Positions 10,300 through 22,330 of a DNA stretch of 64,000 nt are shown here, one piece after another. Below the pieces are notes generated by a model, which did not search any database, was not told where the DNA came from, and was given only the letters and a program-made list of their open reading frames with translations. Source of the stretch: Dastarcus helophoroides (Eukaryota > Arthropoda > Insecta > Coleoptera > Bothrideridae); the NCBI GenBank assembly GCA_028583605.1, contig CM053328.1:35579722-35643721 (forward strand), read 5' to 3'. Each line of letters opens with the position of its first letter. Position 1 is the stretch's first letter. The position numbers and the translations under genes are program-made.

Positions 10300-13200
10300 G
10301 GGTATATTTATGTTATGTTCCCCAATATTCGACATCTAGAAAAGTCTGAAGCGCACACCTACGTACGAGTCATTTCATTCAATAGGCGTCCTTATGTCAA
10401 CACGTCTTTTTGAAAATTTCGACTTTAGACCTTTTGGAAAACTTCGAATTTTTCCAAAAATATGCCTTTTAAAAAATGTTTGCACTTTTTTTTAGAATTT
10501 TATCTTTTTTTAGAATTTCAACTTTTTTTTTGAAAATTTCGATATTTATCACCAAAATTTCGACTTTTTAGAAGTTTTGACCTTCTTCAGAATTTGAACT
10601 TCGAAATTTAGATCTTTCTTCAAAAGTTCGACTTTTTTTAAAAACTTTGACCTTGTTCGTGTTGCAGCGTATTAGAGGCGACTCGTGTATTAATGTTCCT
10701 GAATATTCGACGTCTAGAAAAGTCTAAAGTGCACATCTACGTATGAGTCATTTCATTCAGTCGGCGTCCTTATGTCAACATGTCTTTTTGAAATTTTCGA
10801 CTTTTGACCTTTTGGAAAATTTGGAATTTTCCAAAAATATGTCCATAAAAAATGTTTGCACTTTTTTTAGAATTTCAACGTTTTTTTAGAATTCCAACTT
10901 TTTTTTTTAATTTCGATATTGTCACCAAGATTTCGACTTTTCAGAAGTTTTGACGTTCTTCAGAATTTGGACTTCGAAATTTTGATCTTTCTTCAAAATT
11001 TCGACATTTTTTAAAAACTTTGACCTTGTTCGTGTTGCAGCGTATTAGAGGCGACTCGTCTATTTTGATGTTATTCAATACGACGTCTAGAGAAGCCTGA
11101 AAAGTTGGATTTTTCAAAAAGTTTGCCTTTTCGCAAATGTTTGCACTTTTTTTTAGAATTTCAGCTTACTTTTTAAAAATTTCAACTTTCTTTTTGAAAA
11201 TTTCGATCTTTTATATCCAAAATTTCCACTTTTTAGAAATTTTGAACTTCTTCAGAATTTGAACTTCGCAATTTCGATCTTTCGACTTTTAAAAAAAACT
11301 TTGACCTTGTTCGTGTTGCAGCGTATAGAGGCGAATCGTGTATTGATATTCCTCAATATTCGACGTCTAAAAAAGTCTGAAGTGCACATCTACGTATGAG
11401 TCATTTCATTCAGTCGGCGTCCTTCGTACATTCTGGAATCATTTAAAGGAGCTTCGTCTTTTATGTCAACACGTTTATTTAAAAATTTCGACTTTTGACC
11501 TTTTAGAAAATTTGGAATTTTCCAAAAATATGCCTTTTAAAAAATGTTTGCACTTTTTTTTAGAATTTTAACTTTTTTTAGAATTTCAACTTTTTTTTTT
11601 GAAAATTTCGATATTTATCACCAAAATTTCGACTTTTTAGAAGTTTTGACCTTCTTCAGAATTTGAACTTCGAAATTTAGATCTTTCTTCAAAAGTTCGA
11701 CTTTTTTTAAAAACTCTGACCTTGATCGTGTTGCAGTGTATTAGAGGCGACTCGTGTATTTTGATGTTCCTCAATATTCGACATCTAGAGAAGTCTGAAA
11801 AGTTGGATTTTTCAAAAATTTTGCTTTTTCACAAATGTTTGCACTTTTTTTTTTAAATTTCAACTTTCTTTTTGAAAATGTTGATCATTTATCTCCAAAA
11901 TTTGAACTTTTTAGAAGTTTTGACCTTCTTCAGAATTTGAACTTAGGAAATTTCGATCTTTCTTCAAAATTTCGACTTTTTTTAAAAACTTTGACCTTGT
12001 TCGTGTTGCAGCGTATTAGAGGCGACTCGTGTATTGATGTTCCTGAATATTCGACGTCTAGAAAAGTCTAAAGTGCACATCTACGTATGAGTCATTTCTT
12101 TCAGTGGGCGTCCTTATGTCAACACGTCTTTTTGAAATTTTCGACTTTTGACCTTTCGGAAAATTTGGAATTTTCCAAAAATATGCCCATAAAAAATGTT
12201 TGCACTTTTTTTAGAATTTCAACGTTTTTTTAGAATTTCAACTTTTTTTTTAATTTCGATATTATCACCAAAATTTAGGACTTTTTAGAAATGTTGACGT
12301 TCTTCAGAATTTGGATTTCGAAATTTTGATCTTTCTTCAAAATTTTGACATTTTTTAAAAACTTTGACCTTGTTCGTGTTGCAGCGTATTAGAGGCGACT
12401 CGTGTATTTTGATGTTCCTCAATATTCGACGTCTAGAGAAGTCTGAAGTTGGATTTTTCAAAAATTTTGCCTTTTCACAAATGTTTGCACTTTTTTTAGA
12501 ATTTTAACTTTCTTTTTGAAAATTTCGATCTTTTATCTCCAAAATTTCGAGTTTTTAGAAGTTTTGATCTTCTTCAGAATTTGAACTTCGAAATTTCGAT
12601 CTTTCTTCAAAATTTCGACTTTTTTTAAAAAACTTTGACCTTGCAGCGTATTAGAGGCGACTCGTGTATTGATGTTCCTGAATATTCGACGTCTAGAAAA
12701 GTCTAAAGTGCACATCTACGTATGAGTCATTTCATTCAGTGGGCGTCCTTATGTCAACACGTCTTTTTGAAATTTTCGACTTTTGACCTTTTGGAAAATT
12801 TGGAATTTTCCAAAAATATGCCCATAAAAAATGTTTGCACCTTTTTTAGAATTTCAACGTTTTTTTAGAATTTCAATTTTTTTTTTTAATTTCGATATTA
12901 TCACCAAAATTTCGACTTTTCAGAAGTTTTGACGTTCTTCAGAATTTGGACTTTGAAATTTTGATCTTTCTTCAAAATTTCGACATTTTTTAAAAACTTT
13001 GACCTTGTTCGTGTTGCAGCGTATTAGAGGCGACTCGTCTATTTTGATGTTATTCAATATTCGACGTCTAGAGAAGTCTGAAAAGTTGGATTTTTCAAAA
13101 AGTTTGCCTTTTCACAAATGTTTGCACTTTTTTTTAGAATTTCAGCTTACTTTTTAAAAATTTCAACTTTCTTTTTGAAAATTTCGATCTTTTATATCCA

Positions 13201-14900
13201 AAATTTCCACTTTTTAGAAATTTTGAACTTCTTCAGAATTTGAACTTCGAAATTTCGATCTTTCGACTTTTAAAAAAAACTTTGACCTTGTTCGTGTTGC
13301 AGCGTATAGAGGCGACTCGTGTATTGATATTCCTCAATATTCGACGTCTAAAAAAGTCTGAAGTGCACATCTACGTATGAGTCATTTCATTCAGTCGGCG
13401 TCCTTCGTACATTCTGGAATCATTTAAAGGAGCTTCGTCTTTTATGTCAACACGTTTATTTAAAAATTTCGACTTTTGACCTTTTTGAAAAGTTCGATTT
13501 TTCGAAAATTTTGCCTTTTAAAAAATGTTTGCACTTCTTTTAGAATTTTAACTTTTCTTTAGAATTTCAACTCTTTTTTTGAAAATTACTATCTTTTATC
13601 ACCAAAATTTCGACTTTTTAGAAGTTTTGACGTTCTTCAGAATTTGGACTTTGAAATTTTGATCTTTCTTGAAAATTTCGACAATTTTTAAAAACTTTGA
13701 CCTTGTTCGTGTTGCAGCGTATTAGAGGCGACTCGTGTATTGATGTTCCTGAATATTCGACGTCTAGAAAAGTCTAAAGTGCCCTTCTACGTATGAGTCA
13801 TTTCATTCAGTAGGCGTCCTTATGTCAACACGTCTTTTTGAAAATTTCGACTTTTGACCTTTTAGAAAATTTGGAATTTTCCAAAAATATGCCTTTTAAA
13901 AAATGATTGCACCTTTTTTTAGAATTTCAACTTTTTTTTTGAAAATTTCGATATTTATCACCAAAATTTCGATTTTTTAGAAGTTTTGACATTCTTCAGA
14001 ATTTGGACTTCGAAATTTTGATCTTCTTCAAAATTTTGACATTTTTTAAAAATTTGACCTTGTTCGTGTTGCAGCGTATTAGAGGCGACTCGTGTATTTT
14101 GATGTTATTCAATATTCGACGTCTAGAGAAGTCTAAAAAGTTGGATTTTTCAAAAATTTTGCCTTTTCACAAATGTTTGCACTTTTTTTTTAGAATTTCA
14201 ACTTTCTTTTTGAAAATTTCGATTCTTTATTTCCAAAATTTCGATCCTTTATCTCCAAAATTTCGACTTTTTAGAAGTTTTGACGTTCTGCAGAATTTGG
14301 TCTTCGAAATTACGATCTTTTTTCAAAATTTCGACATTTTTAAAAAACGTTGACCTTGTTCGTGTTGCAGCGTATTAGAGGCGACTCGTGTATATTGATG
14401 TTCCTTAATATTCGACATCTAGAGAAGTCCAAAATGCACATCTACGTGCCAGCCATTTCATTCAATGGGCGCCCTTAGTACATTCTGGAATTATTTAAAG
14501 AAGCTTTATCTTTTATATCAACACGTTTATTTAAAAATTTCGACTTTTGATCTTTTTGAAGTTGGATTTTTCAGAAATTTTTCGCTTTAAAAAATGTGTG
14601 CACTTTGTTTAGAATGTCAACTTTTTTTAAAAATTACAATTTTTGTTGTTGAAAATTTCCATCTTTTATTACCAAAATTTCGACTTTTTAGAAGTTTTGA
14701 CGTTCGTCGGAATTTAGACTTCGATGTTTCAATCTTTCTTTAAAGTTTCGACATTTTTTAAAAACTTTAACCTGGTGCGTGTTGCAGCATATTAGAGGCG
14801 ACTCGTGTATATTGATGTTCCTCAATATTTAACGTCTAGAGAAGTCTGAAATGCACACTTACGTATGAGTCACTTTATGCAATGGCTTCTTTAGTACATT
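10300..14900 (+). repeat. satellite with mixed 270-300 and 360-415 bp monomers
   Basis: The landmark GACCTTGTTCGTGTTGCAGC (with variants) occurs at about 10649, 11022, 11303, 11718, 11993, 12366, 12637, 13001, 13284, 13699, 14056, 14352 and 14769. Spacings are 373, 281, 415, 275, 373, 271, 364, 283, 415, 357, 296 and 417. Each monomer carries a conserved, GC-richer core (GCGTATTAGAGGCGACTCGT, then TATTCGACGTCTAGA and, in the longer ones, CACATCTACGTATGAGTC) separated by AAATTTCGA-type filler. Runs of lengths such as 281-415 and 283-415 recur, so blocks of several monomers were copied together. All reading frames here are by-products. Confidence 0.92.
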
Positions 14901-15410
14901 CTAGAGTCATTTAAAGGACCCCATACACGTTACTAATGACTATATACCTATTTCAATATAACACAGTTCGTTACAATATTTATCTGCTAAAGATGTAAAA
15001 CGCTCCAAACAACATACTCGAGGTCACCTTACAGTTAACAATAAGACAAAAAACTTTCTATTAATTAACCAAAAACCAAATTCTAACTCACAGTGGTAAC
15101 CGTTTCCAGGCCAGGATCTAGGGGGAGGGCAAACAAGGAATGTGCCCCGGCGCCAGTTGAAGAAGGCACCAAATCGTATATGCTTGGGGCGCGTTTGTGA
15201 AGCAAAGGAACTTTTTTTTATACTCATCAAACGTATGTTCGATACCATCTTAAAGTGTGAGGGGCGGCAATGCCCTTGCTCGGAAAAATCGTAGATTTGG
15301 CGCTGAATTCCTTAGAATTCTGATAGAACGATTAAAAATGACAGAACAGTTTCAACCCGACAGCTACAGAATTACACATAAAGCTCCATTCCTATTCAGT
15401 ACCTAGTAAA
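14901..15410. other. unassigned DNA
   Basis: A GC-richer patch with GGGGGAGGGCAAAC and GCCCCGGCGCC at about 15119-15160 looks like old mobile-element sequence but cannot be assigned. Confidence 0.4.
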
Positions 15411-15770
15411 AGCTAGCTCGATCCCAGCTTAGCTTCAGCACTCGTATTTATCGGACAGAGAGCTTCGCCGTGGGAGGCGAATACCCGTGCGTGAAAGGAA
15501 GACGGCCATACTTCGTGCATTTCCTAAACAGGCCAGAAAGAGACGGAATCGCCGCTGATCGCGCCCGAAGGGCGACAGAGACGGCAACTGAAATTATGTA
15601 CCATTTAAAACTGGTTATAAACAACAAAGTAAAAAGGAATGACGAGGGCGACCCGTGTGGAAACGTGCGTTAGATAAGGAAAAAACGACGATGGAAGCTT
15701 TAAAAACGCACCGGAGGAAGACGGAGATAAGCCGACGGGATTGTCTGAAATCGCGTTGTGGTAGGTGTGA
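15411..15770 (+). other. GC-richer island, possible exon or 5' UTR
   Basis: The block is much richer in GC than its neighbours. A frame from 15470 (GTG) to 15673 stays open for 67 codons and is Arg-rich, with no recognised domain. No convincing splice pair was found. It could be a first exon, a promoter island or a fragment of a transposon. Confidence 0.3.
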
Positions 15771-16086
15771 TGTAATATTTAGTTATTTAGGAAGAAATCC
15801 CCAGTAATGGGTATTTTTAAATGCTTGGTGGGTAAACGCGTGTAATTTTAGAAAAGGACGGGCCCCGTTACGGTAGATTAAAGGCGTCTAATTTTGTCTC
15901 ATCTCGATGATTTTATTGCCTTGTTGCCTGTCATTCCGGGTACCTAATTAATTTATCATTAACGCGATGCGTCGAAAAAATGAAAAGTTTCATTCCTCAT
16001 TGAACCAACGAAGTGTTATTCAGTCTTTAATAGATGATAAAATGATTTTAGTTTGACCTCGGATAGTGTAAAATGATAATAAGAAG
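15771..16086. other. unassigned AT-rich DNA
   Basis: Nothing recognised. Confidence 0.4.
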
Positions 16087-16281
16087 CTTCTTTAGGCGCG
16101 TTGAGCGATTATGGTTTCGCGTTACCATCACGCGTCACCATCACGCGTCACTATCACTCGTTACCAACATCTTCTACTGTTAACATCAGAATATGTTGGT
16201 AACCCAAATTATTGTGATGGTAACGCGAAACAATAAATTTATTTAAATTTAAACTTCTTAGTCGCGTTCAGCGATTTTTGA
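16087..16281. repeat. small foldback element with internal 13-bp repeats
   Basis: Inverted arms GGTTTCGCGTTACCATCAC (from 16113) and GTGATGGTAACGCGAAAC (16214-16231) enclose about four 13-bp units of the type CGCGTCACCATCA. Outside the arms, CTTCTTTAGGCGCGTTGAGCG (16087) and CTTCTTAGTCGCGTTCAGCG (16254) are near direct repeats. A related piece (CTTCTTTAGGTGCGTTGAGCG) lies at about 43907 inside the last intron of the membrane-protein gene. Confidence 0.65.
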
Positions 16282-16899
16282 TAGGATTGATTTTGTACAA
16301 TCAATCGCGAAAGGTAAACTCATTCTACCCCGTCGCGACCAGTTTTGTGGCGATTAAGTGCAGGAGAGTGTGTCTTAAGACCCCCTCCTCTCTCGAGCCT
16401 CTCTAACATCACATATTTCAAAGTAAAAATGAAAAAAAAAAACAATCAAACATTTTATGTTTAATGTTCAAATTTCGTGAAAAAATTCGAAATTTTTGAA
16501 GACAAAATTTTAAAAATTGAGTGTTTTCTAAAAATTTTATATCGAAGTTTTTTTATTTAAATTTAGATTTTTGAATTTTTGATTTTCTTGAAAGGTCTCA
16601 CTTTTTTCTAAATTTCGACATTTTTGCAAATTTATATTTTTACATAAGATTGATTTATGATTTTTCCCAATTTTTTTTGAAAATTTCAAACACTTAAATC
16701 TTTTGGTTTTTTTGTCGAAAAATGAAATTTCCGGAAAATACTGACGTCTATTGACAAGTCGAATTATGTATTTTAAAATGACGTTTTGAAAATTCCTATC
16801 TTTTTTTGAAGAATTCGTTTTTTATTAAAAAATAGAGACTTTTAAAAAAAATTATCGATTTTAAAATTTTTGACTTTTTTTTTTGAAAATTTCGATATT
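16282..16899. repeat. unassigned lead-in, then short degenerate AAATTTCGA-type array
   Basis: A mixed segment to about 16430 is followed by recurring AAATTTCGA and TTTTTGAAAA words up to 16899. No gene seen. Confidence 0.55.
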
Positions 16900-17879
16900 T
16901 TAACACATTCCATGCTAAGAACACGCCTAGCGTGTCCATAGGAACAATCGCTTCATGCTCAAAACACACGCAGCGTGTCTAGGCCCCAAAAATTGGGCTT
17001 AATATAAATAATGTTACAAAATGGTTTATATTAACATCTGCACTTGTTTTTGTTTACTTTTTTTTTCATATTAACGTTGCATCGCATTGTAAAGTTAAAT
17101 TCACACGTACAATAATAACCTATATTTTTTTAAAGTTTTGTTCAATTTGTTATCATATAATTAGAGTATGTTCTGTCAAGTTTCACAATTTTACAATATT
17201 TGCTTAGCCTTATGCCCAGGAGGATGCAAAAAATATCGAATATTGAGAATTCAAGGGCATGACGATTTTTTTGGGGAATAACTGTTTTTTAATCGTAAAA
17301 AAATTATTGGCAAATACTAAAGTTATGCCCGTTTTTGATTTTTGGTCGTCAAAAATTGTTTTGGGGCATTTTTTATTGTTATCGGCACAGCCCCTCATCT
17401 CCCTCTTTTTGATCAATATCCCGTTTTGCAGAAACCCAGGAACCCTAATTCTTATGCTATTTATTACTTTTAGAATATTTCTAGTGCAATTTTTTAAAAG
17501 GATTAGGCTAAAGAGGAACATTTATTGCCAGATATACTTTGTTTATCTTTGCTTTGTTATTTTTATGTTCGAAAAGATAACAAACTGGATTGTGAATAAA
17601 GTGAAATGCATTTTGAAAAATATATTATAGTCACTATAGCGCAGGAAAGATAAAATAGCCACAAATTTAAATTTTTTTGGAATCTTGCAATCGTCCAGAA
17701 TAGAGATCCTCAAGGGGAAGAGTAGCAAACTGGATTTGCTGTGATTGGCTCGCCTAACTGATATGTATTTCTTTCTCGTCATTTGATAAATGTAATTTTT
17801 CTCGAAATGTCATTTTGTTCCAAAAATCTCAATAGGTCTATTTTTCTTACGCTAAAGATTTCTTATCTTTATCCTGTCC
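16900..17879. other. possible piggyBac-like end and unassigned DNA
   Basis: TTAA (16900-16903) is followed by CACATTCCATGCTAAGAACA and by two copies of a GCGTGTC-containing block, resembling the ends of piggyBac-type elements. The frames open on both strands at 17210-17630 overlap and cannot be assigned. See the finding on a possible partner end at 23971-23983. Confidence 0.3.
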
Positions 17880-18591
17880 TCAACGAGTAAGATGTCCCTA
17901 AAAGATGGTGACATCGAAATTTTACTAAAATAGCACGTATCACCCAAAAATCTTCTAATTATTAAGTTTCATTAAAGTTTGAGTTTGAATTTTTCCTGAA
18001 GGAGAAAAACATCCCTAAAAATAGTGATCCTCTCTCTGGAAATCGACAGAACCGTTTCAGAGAGAAGAAATTGTTTCTCAAGGAGGAGGATGCTCCTAAT
18101 AAGTAAAGATCCGAATTTTTACTAAAATTGCTTCGATATCTAGATCATTTTTCTGACCTAAAGATGTCCTAGTTACCTAGTTCATCGACATTGATAGAGT
18201 CGTTTCGGACATAAAAATTATTCCTGAAGGAGGAACATGCCCATAAAAAATGGTGATCCTGAATTTATATAAATCGTTTTCTTGAACCAAAAAACCCTTA
18301 ATTACAAGAGTTTCATGGAAATCGACAGAAACTTTTTGGAGGTAAAAGTTTGTTTCTCAATCAGGAAGATGTCCCTAATAATGGTGACCCCGAATTTTTA
18401 CTAAAATTGCTAAATTGCATCTACCTAGATCATCTCCTTGACCCAAATAATTCCTGGTCACCAAGTTTCATCGAAACTGATAAGAGTCGTTGCGGAGACA
18501 AACATTGTTCCTGGAGGAAGAAAAGTCCTTAAAAAAATTGTCATTTTAAATTTTTACAGATAATTTTTCCAATTCAAAAAAATTTTGATTA
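17880..18591 (+). repeat. satellite with recurring GTTTCATCGAAA and TGTTCCTGAAGGAGG blocks
   Basis: Units of roughly 120-170 bp carry in order TGTCCCTAAAAATGGTGATC, AATTTTTACTAAAAT, a CTAGATCATTTTTTTGACC block, AGTTTCATCGAAATCGAT, CGTTTCGGAGATAAA and GTTCCTGAAGGAGGA. The array continues at 18800-18922 and 21283-21760, interrupted by two insertions. Confidence 0.8.
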
Positions 18592-18800
18592 GCGATGCAA
18601 ATAGAATGCAACCTAGACTACAGTATGCAGCCCCCTAAGAGTGCATAGTAGATCATAAATAAATGAACTATTAACAGTTGAGCCTCAAACACTTAGCAAA
18701 GCGGTTGCTCTATAGGGAAGCCCCAGAAGACTATCATATAAATGCACGGACTAATAGGCTTGAACAGATATTGGTCTGTGCATTAGGACCTGGTTACCGA
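18592..18800 (+). repeat. partial copy of the 42.5-43.3 kb foldback family
   Basis: Shares AATAGAATGCAACCT(A)GACTAC, AGCAAAGCGGTTGCTCT and GGTCTGTGCATTAG with the nested inverted repeat at 42537-43257. It interrupts the satellite on either side. Confidence 0.75.
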
Positions 18801-18914
18801 CTTTGGTCAAAAGTGATAGAAGATACGCAGAATCGTTTCAGATATAAATAATATTTGTTCCTCAAAAAAATTCCTAAAAAATGGCGATAGCTAAATTTTA
18901 CTAAAATTGAATCC
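18801..18914 (+). repeat. satellite continuation
   Basis: One more unit of the satellite at 17880-18591, ending at the target site of the hAT-like insertion. Confidence 0.7.
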
Positions 18915-18922
18915 GTCTAGAT

Positions 18923-21274
18923 CAAGAATGAGCAAGACGTGGCCCGCGGGCCACATGCGGCCCGTTTAACATTTTTCTGCGGCCTCCTAAGCTCTACTGT
19001 TTTACGTAAAAATTTTAGAAAAGAAAATGTCAAACAATTTGATGAAAAAAAAAAAGAGAATAAATTTCTACGATTCATGAAATATCTTGGACATAAGCTT
19101 AGGCAAGATTTTCATAAAGGGGGGGGGGGACAATCATGCTAAAAAACTCATGGGTAAAAAAAACCTTCTGTGTATCTTTGCTTAAAAACTACAGAATTGG
19201 AAACATCGCATTTTTAAATTAAAATCAAAATTTTGAAAAAAGTCCAATCTTAAGAAAAAATCTTTTGGAGAACTTTAAGAAATGTCGAAATTTTGGAAAA
19301 GTTGATATGTAAAAGAGACGAAATTGGCAAAAAGAAATTTTTGTAAAAAGAGTTGTAATTTCCAGAACAAGTTGAATTCAGGTAAAAAATGCAACTTTTG
19401 AAAACAATGATTTCAGAATTTTTATTTTATTACAATTTTGTCATATTTTTGAAACTTTTCAAGGAATCTTTTTTTCAAGATTTCCTAAAAACATTCTTCT
19501 CAGATTGTTTAGATTTCTATTAAAATTTCGATCCAATTTTAAAAAAAATAAACGAATTATGTGAAAAAGTCTAAATCTTTGGAAAAAATTTCATTTTAAA
19601 TGGAAATGTCTAGAAACAAATAAAATTGAATTTTGAGTTAAAAGTCAAGTTGAAATTATCGGGAATAAAATTTTTAAAAAATCAGAAAAAACAGACTTCG
19701 AAAAAAAATTTAGGATTTTTCAAAATTACGTTACAAATTACAAAAAAATATTGAATTTTCTAGGAAACATTCCAAATTTTCAGAAGAAGGTCCAATTTTA
19801 GGAGGAAAATTTAAAAAGTTGAAATTTTCAATAAATCATATTGAAAATAAAAATCTAACTTTTCTCACAAACTCGAGAAATGTGCAAAATTAAAAAAAAA
19901 TCAAAATTTTCAAAGATCTCATTATGTGAAAAGACGCAATTTTCAAAAAAAAAGTCCAATCCTGAGAAAGAAAAATCGCAAAATTCAAAAACATTGTTCT
20001 CAAAATTTAAAATTCAGTAAAGATGTTGAATTTACAAAAAAATCTTTTTTTCGAAATCCCCAAATATATTTTTCGCAACAACAGAAAAGTGAACATTTTC
20101 AGAAATTTTTTTTGAAAAAGTCCAAAAGATAGGATTTTGAAAACAAAATCAAAATTTCGAAAAAGACAAATTTTGAGGAACAGGCGAATTTTAGGTAAAA
20201 GACTATCTTAGAAAAATTCGAAATTTTCAGAAAAAAGACGAATTTACCAAAAAAAAAAAGAAAAAATTTATTGAAATATTAAATAGTGGATATTGAGATA
20301 AAAATCAAGATTTCCTGAAAAAAACAAATTTCAGGAAACCAGACAGAATTTCTAAAAAAGTCAAAATCTTAAAGATCGAAATTTTTAGTAAAGGTTCAGA
20401 ACAATATCGGAATTTGAAAAAAAAAATCGAGAAAACTTTGAAATGGACAAAAAATTGTCTAAAGAAAGTCCAATTAAAATAAAGTAAAAAAAAAATAGTC
20501 AAAACCCCGAGAAAAAAGACGATATTGTAAGAGAAATTTTGCAAAAAAGATCTAAATTTTGAGAAAAAGCAATTCATCTTAGTGACACTTCGAAATTCAG
20601 AAAAAGAATACATTTTAAAAGAAAAATCGATTATTTATTTTCTCTGGACTCTCTAGACGAGTCAGAGGAAGACATGCTTCCTACCTTGCCTCAACAGACG
20701 TGTCAGAAAATGACACATATTATCACAATACACATCGAAATTTTGACAAACAAATTGAAACTACCAGAAATTTGGATTAAAAAAGGGTTGAAGTTTACAA
20801 AGACATTTTTGTTTTTTCATAAAAATTTTAAATTTTTAAAAAATATACCTTTCTGTCTGAAAGATCGACTAGATTTCGAAAAAAAAGCAAATTTTATTAA
20901 ACAAGCGGAAATTTTCAGAATCAGAAAAAGGCGAAATTGTCAGGAAAAGTCGAATTTCGAGAAATGACGAAATTTCAGAAAAAAAACGAGGAACTTTTAA
21001 ATTCAAAATTTTTACAGTCATGTTTGATAAAAGAAGGCAAATTTATGATTAAATGCAAAATTTTAAAAGAAAAAGTCAAATTTTGTAAAAAAATATACAA
21101 AATTTGAGAAAAAGGTAGAAATTTCGAAAAAATGTTTCAAGGATAGGTTGAATTCTGAAGAATTGCAAAGTCCTCCAATTGAATACATACAAATTTTCAG
21201 TTTGCTGCATGAACCAGGGGGTGCAAGCGCATTCATATTTTTCTCAGTTTGTAAAAAAAGGTTGCTCATTCCTG
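18923..21274. mobile_element. hAT-like non-autonomous element with 8-bp target duplication
   Basis: GTCTAGAT stands immediately outside both ends (18915-18922 and 21275-21282). The ends are inverted: CAAGAATGAGCAA on the left and, reading inward from the right, CAGGAATGAGCAA. An 8-bp duplication with short CA-starting inverted ends is typical of the hAT superfamily. Removing the element and one duplicate restores the satellite around it. Near the left end is a GC-rich stretch GGCCCGCGGGCC. The interior has no transposase; from about 19090 to 21130 it carries the shared terminal module and an array in the TCGAAATTTT orientation, which may itself be a nested element. Confidence 0.85.
19090..21135 (+). 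repeat. terminal module plus AAATTTCGA-family array (copy 1)
   Basis: The module begins about 19090 with CATAAGCTTAGGCAAGATTT and a run of G, followed by ACAATCATGCT. It matches 25637 onward. The array behind it uses GTCGAAATTTT and AAAGTCCAA words. A segment at about 19975-20105 containing TTGTTCTCAAAATTTAAAAT and CGAAATCCCCAAA is shared with three copies at 26998, 27598 and 28163. Confidence 0.65.
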
Positions 21275-21282
21275 GTCTAGAT

Positions 21283-21763
21283 CATTTTGTTGACACAAAA
21301 ATCCTCCATTTACTAAATTTTGTCGGAATCGATAAAACCCTTTCGGAAATAAAAATTGTTCCTGGAGGCCAATGATGTCCCTGACAAAATACCATCCCAA
21401 ATTTATATTCTTATCGTTTTCTTAATCCAAAAAACCCTTATTTAGCGAACTGCATCGAAATCGATTCAACCGTTTCTGAGATAAAAATTTCTTCCTCAAG
21501 GAGCAATATATCCCTAAAAATGGTGATACCAAATTTTTTTTTAATCAAAAAAAAACCTTAATTACCAAGTTTCATCGAAATCGATAGAGCTCTTTAGGAG
21601 ATAAAAAATTTGTTCCTGAAGAATTCAAATCTTCTCAAGAACTGTTGATTCCAAATTTTTACCAAGACACCTATCTGGATCATTTTTTCGGCTCAAAAAA
21701 TCCCTAGTTAACGATTTTATCAAAACCGTTAGTCGTTTTACCGAAAAATGTATATAGTATATA
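21283..21763 (+). repeat. satellite continuation
   Basis: Three or more further units of the 17.9-18.6 kb satellite, ending where the DD41D transposon begins. Confidence 0.75.
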
Positions 21764-22229
21764 CAGGGTGTTTCATAATTGCATGCTGAACCGGCAGGGG
21801 GATATTCCTTGGGCAATTTTAAGACAAAATTTTCATATTAACATAGGTCCGGAAACGGTTCATTTTCGATATACAGGGGGGTAAAAATTGAAGAAAAAAT
21901 CGGTTTTTCTTCAATATTTCTGAGACTGGTTTAGATATTTTTTTGATATTCAGTACACGATATCCAGGTATAAAAGCAAGTATTTTGACAAAAAAACATT
22001 TGTTCTGATTCCACCAGTGGCGTTCCCACAAACAGGTCGATACACATTTTTGGAAAAAAAATGTGACGCCAATGCTATTTTTCAAAATAAGAACTATTTT
22101 CCTAGTCTTTGTTGTGTTTCTATCAAAAATGAGCTCTTGACTTTTTGTCCTATGACGGACGGTTTCCGAATTAAAAAATAAAAATCATTTACTTGCTATG
22201 CCGCTGTGGTAGATTAATTAATGAAAATC
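21764..22229 (+). repeat. left terminal inverted repeat of DD41D transposon
   Basis: Reverse complement of 23423-23893 apart from scattered changes. Short frames inside it on either strand appear in both repeats and are not genes. Confidence 0.9.
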
Positions 22230-22330
22230 TAGTAGGCCACTGAGATTTAGTTTTGTGTTTACAACCAAGTGTCAAATTTTTCACTTCAATACTTTATCTG
22301 ACTGTGAGTGATTGATAAGTATAAGAAAAT

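Noticed and set aside
17210..17630. Frames of 103 (minus) and 123 (plus) codons as a piggyBac transposase
   Set aside because: No DDD-type motif or Cys-rich tail could be seen in either; they overlap each other.
21819..22085. Frame of 88 codons, with a near twin at 23626-23838
   Set aside because: Both lie in the inverted repeats of the DD41D transposon and mirror each other; no coding role.
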